Below, in pieces: positions 8,931 to 16,685 of a DNA stretch of 64,000 nucleotides. Position numbers and translations under genes: made by a program. This DNA comes from Paenalcaligenes hominis_A (GTDB lineage Bacteria; Pseudomonadota; Gammaproteobacteria; Burkholderiales; Burkholderiaceae_B), in assembly GCF_041359055.1 (NCBI RefSeq), contig NZ_JBGJKZ010000003.1, forward strand, positions 511,489 to 575,488, read 5' to 3'. Position 1 is the stretch's first letter. Each line of letters begins with the position of its first letter. The notes under the pieces were generated by a model. That model saw nothing but the letters and a program-made list of their open reading frames with translations. It did no database searches and was not told where the DNA came from.

Positions 8931-10820
8931 ATGTCATTGGTACTTGGGGCGGGAGCCTACTGTAATTGGATAGAAGCGCTGCCGGTACTAGCTGTGGTGG
9001 GCTTTAACGAGGGCCAAGCTCGGGCCATAGAGTTAAATTTGACTCAAGATACATTGCGTCAGGCGTTAGCTCAGCCTTACAGTGTGGTTTTACAAAGCAC
9101 AGAGCAACTACAATTACTTGCCCAAGAGCTCACGCAGTATCCGCAACAGAAAGTGATCTTGCTCTACAGTGATTTACCTCAGCTTTTAACTGGGCTGATC
9201 AAGACAAACCACGATATAGCCGAGGCATTAGAGCAGTGGAAAACCAATCTGCTTGCATTGCAAGACTTCTATCGTAAATATCGTAAACAAACGCTTTTGT
9301 TTGATTTAAGTCAGGTACTAAGCCACTCTCATCATTTTGTAGAGGTATGCAAGCAACATGGGGTGTCTACGCTAGATACTGCTGCAGTGGATGTTGTGGT
9401 GCATGATGCTGCTAAACCGTGGGCGTCTACGCTAGCCCAACAAATACTTTTACAAGACCCCGACTTAGCTCAGGTTGTTCAATATACAAAAGCGATGACT
9501 TGGCCTTTAACAAGCGAGGACTCAGCGGTTTCTGATGCAGACGTATTAGGGATATTGGCTGTATTGCGACAATTACAGTCCACTTCGGCTGTCGAAAAAG
9601 AGCTGGTCTACACGCAGACTAAACTTGCTGCTCAGCATGAAGAAAAACAAAACCTGCTTCAAGAAAACCAGTTGGTTTTACAGCAGCTTTCTGTGGCCCA
9701 AGAGCAATTAGAGAAAAAATCTTTGGCTATGCAAAGTGCCGAGCAAGAGCTGTTGCAGTTAAAAAACATGTATCAGCAGTATGTAGAGCTAGAGCGTGAT
9801 TCTCAAGCACATAAAAATACATTAGATCAAGAAAGCCAGTTGGTGTTAGAGCAGCTTTTTGTCGCCCAAGAGGAACTAGAAAAAAAATCCTTAGCGCTGC
9901 AAAACACGGAACAAGAGCTTTCCCAGCTAAGGCAAACTCATCAAAAATTCGTAGACCTAGAGCGCAACTCGCAGACACAGCTTAAGAAAATCACAGCTTT
10001 AGAAACGAAACTGGCCGAAGAGTTAGCGTCAAATCAGGCTAATCAAGAGCAGCTTCAGGCAGAAAAAGCAACGTTGAATGCACAATTGATCGAGCTAAAA
10101 GCTCAGCTACATACTGCACAAAGTGACGTTGATCAATCAGAGAAGAAAGTTGTAGAGCTACAGCTAGAAAAAAATGCACTCGCTCAAGAAAACCAACTCG
10201 TATTAGAGCAGCTACTTACGGTGCAAGCAGAGTTAGAAACACTGATTTTGGCTAAAGAGACATCGCTCGCTCTACAAAAAGAGCTGGGCGCTGAAAACAC
10301 CTTGTTGTTGCAGCAGCTTCATTCGCATCAAGAGGAGCTAGAGCGTATTTATCTAAAAGACAAAGACGCGACTACGGACCCTGACCGTCAAGTGCCTGTA
10401 GTACTAGATAATAACAAAGAGTCCAGTACCGACCTGGTAGTGGTTTCTGAGGTGCGGGTACACGAGCCTGAACATACGGTTCCACCCAAATCATTTTTTG
10501 AGCGCCGTGCTGCTAGAAAAGCGCGACGTGATGCCCTGCGTAAAGACAAAGAGCGAGCCCAACACATTGTGCAAAGTCCTTGGTTTGATGCACAGTGGTA
10601 TTTGCAGCAGTACCCCGATGTAGCGCAGGATCCTGTGCAGTCTGCTAACCCTGCATTGCACTACATGCGTTTAGGTGGTTTTGAGGGACGAAACCCTTCC
10701 CCTTATTTCGATTCCAGCTTTTACCTGGAGTCAAACCCTGATGTGGCCATCACCGGTATTAACCCGTTATGGCACTTCTTGCGCAATGGTCAAGCAGAAG
10801 GGCGTCAGCCACATCCTTAG
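8931..10820 (+). CDS. Large coiled-coil protein with C-terminal YPDVA-type repeats
   Basis: I chose ATG 8931 over ATG 8910 because AAGGA stands 7 bases before it. The 629 residues fall into three parts. Residues 1-215 are an alpha/beta domain without a recognised family. Residues 220-500 are a long coiled coil in which a motif of the form E(N/S)xLxLxQLxxxQxELE recurs four times. After a basic linker (RRAARKARRDALRK), the C-terminus has two copies of the F-D-x(3-4)-Y-L-x(3)-P-D-V-A...HY/F...G..EGR.P module seen in many polysaccharide-locus proteins; the next gene starts with the same module. Possible roles are scaffold or chain-length ruler; no enzyme activity is visible. Confidence 0.7.
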   Translation: MSLVLGAGAYCNWIEALPVLAVVGFNEGQARAIELNLTQDTLRQALAQPYSVVLQSTEQLQLLAQELTQYPQQKVILLYSDLPQLLTGLIKTNHDIAEALEQWKTNLLALQDFYRKYRKQTLLFDLSQVLSHSHHFVEVCKQHGVSTLDTAAVDVVVHDAAKPWASTLAQQILLQDPDLAQVVQYTKAMTWPLTSEDSAVSDADVLGILAVLRQLQSTSAVEKELVYTQTKLAAQHEEKQNLLQENQLVLQQLSVAQEQLEKKSLAMQSAEQELLQLKNMYQQYVELERDSQAHKNTLDQESQLVLEQLFVAQEELEKKSLALQNTEQELSQLRQTHQKFVDLERNSQTQLKKITALETKLAEELASNQANQEQLQAEKATLNAQLIELKAQLHTAQSDVDQSEKKVVELQLEKNALAQENQLVLEQLLTVQAELETLILAKETSLALQKELGAENTLLLQQLHSHQEELERIYLKDKDATTDPDRQVPVVLDNNKESSTDLVVVSEVRVHEPEHTVPPKSFFERRAARKARRDALRKDKERAQHIVQSPWFDAQWYLQQYPDVAQDPVQSANPALHYMRLGGFEGRNPSPYFDSSFYLESNPDVAITGINPLWHFLRNGQAEGRQPHP

Positions 10821-10846
10821 TAATTAGGGAAAGGATAAATAAAGCG

Positions 10847-12355
10847 ATGCTCAGCCGTATTGCCTCAGTATTTAAAAAAAAGAAAGGCCTACAAAAACCA
10901 CAGCTTCCTGTGGCACCGCCTTATTTTGATAGTGACTACTATTTAGCGACCTATGCCGATGTAGCGCAGGCGGGTATGCCTGCCTGGGAGCATTTTTATC
11001 ACCACGGTTATCAAGAGGGCCGTTGGCCTTGTCAACTGAAAGCGGTGCAAGCCGAAGCGCTGTTGTGGACACAGGCCACGCAATCGCAGGCTGAGCAGCA
11101 ACTGTGGCAGTTAACTCAAAGTAGCAATGAGGCAGAAAAAACCAGTGCAGCGTGGTTTTTAGCTCGTTGGCATGCTGCACTGGGGCAGTGGCAGCAGGTA
11201 CATCAAGCCTTGTCGTGCTATGTAGGTTCTGCCCGACCCATGCCGGGCCTGATGGCTCCGCATTTATTGTGGGTAGAGGTATTGGCTAAGCAAAAAAATA
11301 CACCTCATGCATTGGCATATCTGGAGCAGCTAAAGGCTCGTTATGGTGACCGGGTAGAACTGATCTTAACGCGTATGAATCATTTAGCCCAACCTAAAGA
11401 TCATGCACTGCACTGGAAAGAGCTAAATCAACATTATGATGCCGCTGGCTTAATGGGGGTATGTAGTCATCCTCTTGGAGATCAGAGTTTGTTTGATGGG
11501 TTACAAAGTACGGGGTTATTACGCACGACCAATAACGACTTCCTGAGCGTTGAGCCCCCGCCTTTAGTTAGCGTGATCGTCCCTGCTTATAATGCTGAAA
11601 AAACGATTCTGACGACCTTAAAAGGGCTGCAGGCACAGACGTGGTCTTACTTAGAGATTCTCGTCGTAGATGATGCCTCTAGTGACAACACGGCTGCCTT
11701 GGTGGCAGAGCTTGCACTACAAGACCCGCGTATTCGCTTAATTGCTCAAACGCTAAATAAAGGGGCGTATCACGCCCGTAATGTGGGCTTGGCTGAAAGT
11801 CAGGGCCAGTTTATTACTGTGCACGATAGCGATGACTGGTCTCATCCTCAGAAAATTGAGCAGCAGTTGCGTCCTTTATTACAGCAGCCCGCGTTACAAG
11901 TGACGTTGTCACATTGGGTACGTGCCAGCGACGATTTACAACTAGGTAACTGGTCTTCGCCAGAGGATTGGAACGGTTTGGTGCATCGTAATGTGTCGTC
12001 GTTACTAATGCGCCGAGCTGTATTTAACGAATTAGGCTTTTGGGATGACGTGGTCTGTAGTGCGGATACCGAGTATTACTATCGGGTGCTTAAAGCCTAT
12101 GGCGCCGCTGCGGTTTACGAAGTGCACCCGGGGTTGCCGCTTGCCTTTGGGCGTGTGCGTGAAGACTCCTTAACGCAGCGCTCAGCTACGCATATTTTTA
12201 CTATTTTTTCAGGCTTGAGGCACGATTACAGCAAAGCCTATCACCGTTGGCATGAAAGCTGCCTAAAAAAGCAATATCTCTACATGCCGCAACACATGGA
12301 TACCCGTGTTTTTGAGGTTGACGCTAGAATGTTACGCAGGCCCAATCATTCGTAA
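10847..12355 (+). CDS. Family 2 glycosyltransferase with N-terminal YPDVA-like module
   Basis: Start at ATG 10847, preceded by AAAGGATAA; an upstream in-frame ATG at 10769 would overlap the previous gene by 52 bases and lacks a ribosome site. 502 residues: an FDSDYYLATYADVA module (about 25-60), a helical TPR-like middle (70-225), and a GT2 domain from about 240 (PLVSVIVPAYN) with VVDDASSD and HDSDDWSHPQK. It is a paralog of the transferase at 4075. The shared module with the preceding coiled-coil protein suggests that the two proteins bind the same partner or each other (inference). Confidence 0.83.
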   Translation: MLSRIASVFKKKKGLQKPQLPVAPPYFDSDYYLATYADVAQAGMPAWEHFYHHGYQEGRWPCQLKAVQAEALLWTQATQSQAEQQLWQLTQSSNEAEKTSAAWFLARWHAALGQWQQVHQALSCYVGSARPMPGLMAPHLLWVEVLAKQKNTPHALAYLEQLKARYGDRVELILTRMNHLAQPKDHALHWKELNQHYDAAGLMGVCSHPLGDQSLFDGLQSTGLLRTTNNDFLSVEPPPLVSVIVPAYNAEKTILTTLKGLQAQTWSYLEILVVDDASSDNTAALVAELALQDPRIRLIAQTLNKGAYHARNVGLAESQGQFITVHDSDDWSHPQKIEQQLRPLLQQPALQVTLSHWVRASDDLQLGNWSSPEDWNGLVHRNVSSLLMRRAVFNELGFWDDVVCSADTEYYYRVLKAYGAAAVYEVHPGLPLAFGRVREDSLTQRSATHIFTIFSGLRHDYSKAYHRWHESCLKKQYLYMPQHMDTRVFEVDARMLRRPNHS

Positions 12356-12403
12356 TGGTCAGGCTAGCCTACGCGTTGATTTTGGCCTATTTTTCAGGAA
12401 TAT

Positions 12404-13759
12404 GTGTTGAATATTAAAAAATGGTGGCGCAACACCGCCGCTTCGTCACCCGTATGGAAATACCATCTGGATTATCCCAGTACCGAGCACGGTCAACCCA
12501 AAGAAAAAACAGGCTGGGTAGTACAAGGTTGGGTGTTAATAAAGCCGCAGGTGTATCGTGACTTAAAGCAACCGCCGTATTTAAGTGTAAAGCTAAACGA
12601 ACAACTAGAGCGTTGTATACCTTTAGATCGGAATCGGCCGGATGTGGTGTCGACCTTTAGGCATGCTCAGGCCCAAGAACAGTGTGGCTTTCGCCTTGCT
12701 TTGCCTTTGTCGGGCACAACATTGCAATTGCGGCTGCATATTAATGATCAAAGCTATGCGTTGATTGACTTGAGCTTACCCGTGGCAACACCGGAAAATG
12801 ACGCGGAGCCAGAGCCTCTGAAAGTGTTGCAGGGCCATCAGGATTGGCTGTTTTTAGATAACGATACGAATTTCAGTGTAGATCAGCATCGTGGGCTGTT
12901 GCGGCTAAGTAAAAAGTGCTTGGCGGATTGGCAGCGCTACATTCAAGACTGGCAAACACACATGGCGGTCTGGGATAACCGTGCCTTGTTTTTAATTGCG
13001 CCTACCAAAGAAAGTGTGCTTAGCCACTATTACCCGTACCAAGCTGCAGCCTCGGGTTTATTTGATGAGGTGTTTGCGCAGATGCCGTCAGACATGTATT
13101 TGTACCCTACCCAAGAGCTCCAAGCGTTGGGAGATGCGTCGTATTACAAAACAGACACCCATTGGACGCATCAGGGAGCGCAGCGTGTCGTGGAATCGGT
13201 AGCGCAACGTTTGGGCTTAGATGGTTGCGAGGTGCAAGCCGTATTTGCCCAAGACACTTATCAAACACGTGAACATGTGGGTGATTTGGGCAATAAACTC
13301 ACACCGCCGTTTTCTCAGCCTGCCTCTTTTTTGACGGGCATGCATTACAAAAAATGGGTGGTGTTTGATAACGCGCTGCCTAATTTTGGCCGTGTAGTCT
13401 TGATGCAAAATCACAATGCATTACACGATGCGCTTTGTCTGGTTTTTGGTTCCTCGTCCAGTTATTCGTTATTAAGTTATTTGTGTCGAATCTTCCAACG
13501 TGTGCTGGTGGCCCACACGGCAGGGCATATTGATTTAGCGCTGTTAAATGCCACGCAGCCCACTTATGTAATAGCCCAAACGAATGCACGTTTTATGGTG
13601 CGGCCTCCGACCTTTGAGCATAGTGTTAGCGCTACAGTCAAACAGAAAAGCCGCGCCTTAACTGCCGAGCAAAAAGAAGCATTAACCGTCATAGAAAAAC
13701 CAGAGGGGAGCGAACTGATTGCTCAGCTGGGTCTAGACCTCTATTTGCCTGTGCTATGA
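12404..13759 (+). CDS. SGNH/AlgX-like hydrolase-fold protein of capsule locus
   Basis: 451 residues. GTG at 12404 is favoured: AGGA is 5 bases upstream (TTG 12407 is the alternative). Residues 10-130 form a beta-rich module (GWVVQGWVLI, RPDVVSTF, CGFRLALP). The catalytic part resembles AlgX/AlgJ and related SGNH O-acetyltransferases: LFLIAPTKESV and, near 247-257, the DxxH pair in KTDTHWTHQGA. VFGSSSSYSLL (about 350) would supply the nucleophile region. No signal peptide is seen, unlike periplasmic AlgX/AlgJ, so the protein is probably cytosolic. The stop overlaps the next start (ATGA). Confidence 0.65.
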   Translation: MLNIKKWWRNTAASSPVWKYHLDYPSTEHGQPKEKTGWVVQGWVLIKPQVYRDLKQPPYLSVKLNEQLERCIPLDRNRPDVVSTFRHAQAQEQCGFRLALPLSGTTLQLRLHINDQSYALIDLSLPVATPENDAEPEPLKVLQGHQDWLFLDNDTNFSVDQHRGLLRLSKKCLADWQRYIQDWQTHMAVWDNRALFLIAPTKESVLSHYYPYQAAASGLFDEVFAQMPSDMYLYPTQELQALGDASYYKTDTHWTHQGAQRVVESVAQRLGLDGCEVQAVFAQDTYQTREHVGDLGNKLTPPFSQPASFLTGMHYKKWVVFDNALPNFGRVVLMQNHNALHDALCLVFGSSSSYSLLSYLCRIFQRVLVAHTAGHIDLALLNATQPTYVIAQTNARFMVRPPTFEHSVSATVKQKSRALTAEQKEALTVIEKPEGSELIAQLGLDLYLPVL

Positions 13760-15735
13760 GTTTTTCATCGTTTTCAGCGCAGTGGTTTTTAATACAAGCG
13801 CAGTTGCCTGTTAGACACAGTGGTATTCACGCCGAGTTGATTTACCAAGATCACCGCCAGCTACAACGCTTGCCCCTGTCCGTTACTCATAAAGGCAGGT
13901 TGTTTGAGGTAGTGCGTTTAGGCGCAGGGCAACAGCTACTTCGAGTTGACATTCATGTGGACGGGCAAGATACGGATGAACCGGTTCAGATCCAAACGAT
14001 CTCGGTAGCCCAGGCCTATTACTGGATGTGGCACCGAGTGGCCTTTATGTGGCATATTATGCCTGCCAGTTTGCGACGCCGCATGGGCTTTATATCTGCA
14101 CTAAAACGCTCGTTTTACCACGGGTATCGATTACTAAGCTCGTTTCGTTATCATTACCCCGCTCCTGACTATGCGCAGTGGTTAGCACGGTATTGGCAAT
14201 TACAGCCTTCACATAAAAAAGCAATTCAACGATTTAAAGCAAGGCTGCCAAGGCACACTAGCTATAGCGTGGTAATTGATGGCAGAAGTGCTTCGGCAAT
14301 TGAAATAGAGCAAAGCCTAGCATCTGTACGTGCCCAAGAGGGCTTTGCTTGTGAGCCTCTAATTTGGCGACAGCAGGTGCCTGAAATCACCACACATTAT
14401 GTGCTGCATATGAAAGCGGGTTGTGTTCTGCGACCGTGGGCGGTGGCTTGGTTTGTGTGGCAACAACAGCAGCAGCCCGACCTTGACTGTATTTACAGTG
14501 ATCACGATCACCACACGACTCAAGGTGAAATGAAAACGCCTCATTTTAAGCCAGACTGGTCGCTGGAGTTGCAATATAGTACTGCTTATGTGGGCGAGGT
14601 GGTGTGGGTAAAAAAAACGGCATATGAGGAAAATCGTCGCTATTACGCCCACGATTTTTCCGTTTATGGATTGTTGTTAGAGATAGGAGCACAAGCTTCA
14701 GCCCAGATTGGGCATATCCCAGCTTTGCTTTGGTCTGCACCGTCAAATAGAGCGTTAATGGATGCTAACGAACAGATGCAGGTACTTTCTACGCATTTAC
14801 AGCGTTCTGGCATCCAAGCAGAAGTGCAGCTACATAAGCCCGGGATAGTACGTGTGCGCTATGCGGCACCCCAGCCAACGCCATTGGTCAGCATTATTAT
14901 CCCAACTCGTGACATGTTGCATTTTTTGCAGCCTTGTGTGGAAAGTATTGTGCGTATAACGCAATGGCAAAATTACGAAATTATTATTGTGGATAACCAA
15001 AGTGAGGATCCGCAAACGTTGGCGTATTTTCAGCAGCTGGTTGCTCAGCATCCCCATGTTCGCGTTATAAGCTATGACTATCCCTTTAACTATTCAGCAG
15101 TCAATAACTTTGCGGTAAAGCAAGCCAAAGGCAGTGTGATCTGTTTGTTAAACAATGACACCGAGGTCATTTCACCAGACTGGCTAGAGGAAATGGTTTC
15201 GCGGTTAGCCCAAGAAAAAGTCGGTGTGGTTGGTGCGCGACTCTATTATGCGGATGGGCGCGTACAGCATGCCGGCGATGTGGTTGGGGTAGGGGGGTGT
15301 GCTACGCATTTGCATGGGGTATTGGAACAAGATGACCTAGGCTATATGGGCCGAGCCATGGCTGCACAGGACCTTTCTGCCGTTACCGCCGCGTGCTTGG
15401 TCACACCTAAAACGCTTTACGAGCAACTAGGTGGGCTAAACGAGGAACACTTAACAGTGGCTTTTAATGACGTGGACTATTGTTTGCGTGTTAGAGAGGC
15501 AGGTTATAACGTGGTGTATACACCTTATGCTGAGCTGTATCACTACGAATCGGTTTCACGGGGCAAGGACGATGACCCTGTTAAAAAGGCCAGAGCCCAC
15601 GCTGAAGCCAACTACATGCGTAAACGCTGGCCAGTGATTCATACAGGCGACCCGTATTACAACCCAAATTTGAATGGGGCCCAGCCTGACTTTAGTTTAT
15701 CTAAAGTACCACGAATTGATTGGCCTTGGAGCTAA
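13756..15735 (+). CDS. Tandem-domain family 2 glycosyltransferase (O-antigen/rhamnosyl type)
   Basis: 659 residues. The N-terminal third holds a beta-rich segment and an incomplete GT-A-like domain with the YSDHD and FKPDWSLELQ segments typical of the first domain of these tandem transferases. A full GT2 domain starts near residue 376 (PLVSIIIPTRD), with IVDNQSEDP, CLLNNDTEV (DxD equivalent) and FNDVDYCLRVREAGY (catalytic region), ending in RWP(V). This arrangement is common in rhamnan and O-antigen clusters. It is translationally coupled to the preceding gene. Donor sugar not determinable. Confidence 0.88.
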   Translation: MSFSSFSAQWFLIQAQLPVRHSGIHAELIYQDHRQLQRLPLSVTHKGRLFEVVRLGAGQQLLRVDIHVDGQDTDEPVQIQTISVAQAYYWMWHRVAFMWHIMPASLRRRMGFISALKRSFYHGYRLLSSFRYHYPAPDYAQWLARYWQLQPSHKKAIQRFKARLPRHTSYSVVIDGRSASAIEIEQSLASVRAQEGFACEPLIWRQQVPEITTHYVLHMKAGCVLRPWAVAWFVWQQQQQPDLDCIYSDHDHHTTQGEMKTPHFKPDWSLELQYSTAYVGEVVWVKKTAYEENRRYYAHDFSVYGLLLEIGAQASAQIGHIPALLWSAPSNRALMDANEQMQVLSTHLQRSGIQAEVQLHKPGIVRVRYAAPQPTPLVSIIIPTRDMLHFLQPCVESIVRITQWQNYEIIIVDNQSEDPQTLAYFQQLVAQHPHVRVISYDYPFNYSAVNNFAVKQAKGSVICLLNNDTEVISPDWLEEMVSRLAQEKVGVVGARLYYADGRVQHAGDVVGVGGCATHLHGVLEQDDLGYMGRAMAAQDLSAVTAACLVTPKTLYEQLGGLNEEHLTVAFNDVDYCLRVREAGYNVVYTPYAELYHYESVSRGKDDDPVKKARAHAEANYMRKRWPVIHTGDPYYNPNLNGAQPDFSLSKVPRIDWPWS

Positions 15736-15737
15736 GT

Positions 15738-16685
15738 ATGCCTACGTATTTAATACATTCTGGCCCAAATCCGACCTTGGACTTTTATTTTGCTGCGCGA
15801 TCTCACGACCACGACATCTTTTGGGTCGCAGACCCAAGCCAGCTAGAGTTTGATGCCACCGATACACTGGTTTTTGTTCGTTATATTAATTCAAAATGGC
15901 GGCGGTATTTACAACGCTTAGCCGTAACGAAGCGGCCTGCCATCGTGTTTTTTATGGATGATGATGTGCTGGATACATCTACACATAAAGGCTTGCCGTT
16001 TCGTTATCAATGGAAACTATATAAATACGCCGCCAGACACACCAAGTGGCTAAAAACCGTAGAGGCGCAACTATGGGTGTCCACTCCATGGTTAATGCAA
16101 AAATATCACGATTGGAATCCCACCTATTTGCCCCCCCAAAGTCCCTATACAAATACCACAGAACACTACACTATTTTCTACCATGGTTCTGCCTCGCATG
16201 AGGCCGAAATTCAATGGCTAGTACCTGTGATAGAGCACGTATTGAAACTAAAACCTAATTTAAATTTCGAAATAATTGGTGCAAAAAAAATACGAAAACT
16301 CTTTAAAAATACAGACCGAGTTCACGTATTGCACCCTATGTCATGGTATAGTTATCGCTCTTTAATTAGCTCTTCCAATCGGTGTATTGGGTTGGCCCCA
16401 TTACTCGATACGCCCTTTAACCAAGCGCGTTCGGTCACCAAGGTCTTTGATATCACTCATGCTGGTGCAGTAGGGATTTATACAAACCATTTTGTATATA
16501 GTTCTATTATTAAACACCAATTAAATGGTTATTTATTACCCATGGATAAAGAAATATGGGTGAAAAGCATAATAGAATTAATTGAAAATGAAAAAATGCG
16601 TCAGGAAATGTTAAAAAAGGCGCAGGAAACCGTAATAAATAGTCAGTATATTTTAAATAGCGCAATTAAGAATGATGTCGTCTAA
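15738..16685 (+). CDS. Glycosyltransferase, GT-B type (family 1/4-like)
   Basis: The start is the ATG at 15738, two bases after the previous stop. 315 residues. The N-terminal half is Rossmann-like (TLVFVRYINSKWRR, IVFFMDDDVLD). The C-terminal half has YHGSASHEAEIQWL, LNFEIIGAKK, HVLHPMSWYSYRSL, and GLAPLLDTPFNQARSVTKVFDITHAG, which corresponds to the donor-binding E/D-x7-E region of GT-B enzymes. Short for the class but apparently complete. From about 16250 on it becomes visibly richer in A+T than its first half. Acceptor unknown. Confidence 0.75.
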   Translation: MPTYLIHSGPNPTLDFYFAARSHDHDIFWVADPSQLEFDATDTLVFVRYINSKWRRYLQRLAVTKRPAIVFFMDDDVLDTSTHKGLPFRYQWKLYKYAARHTKWLKTVEAQLWVSTPWLMQKYHDWNPTYLPPQSPYTNTTEHYTIFYHGSASHEAEIQWLVPVIEHVLKLKPNLNFEIIGAKKIRKLFKNTDRVHVLHPMSWYSYRSLISSSNRCIGLAPLLDTPFNQARSVTKVFDITHAGAVGIYTNHFVYSSIIKHQLNGYLLPMDKEIWVKSIIELIENEKMRQEMLKKAQETVINSQYILNSAIKNDVV

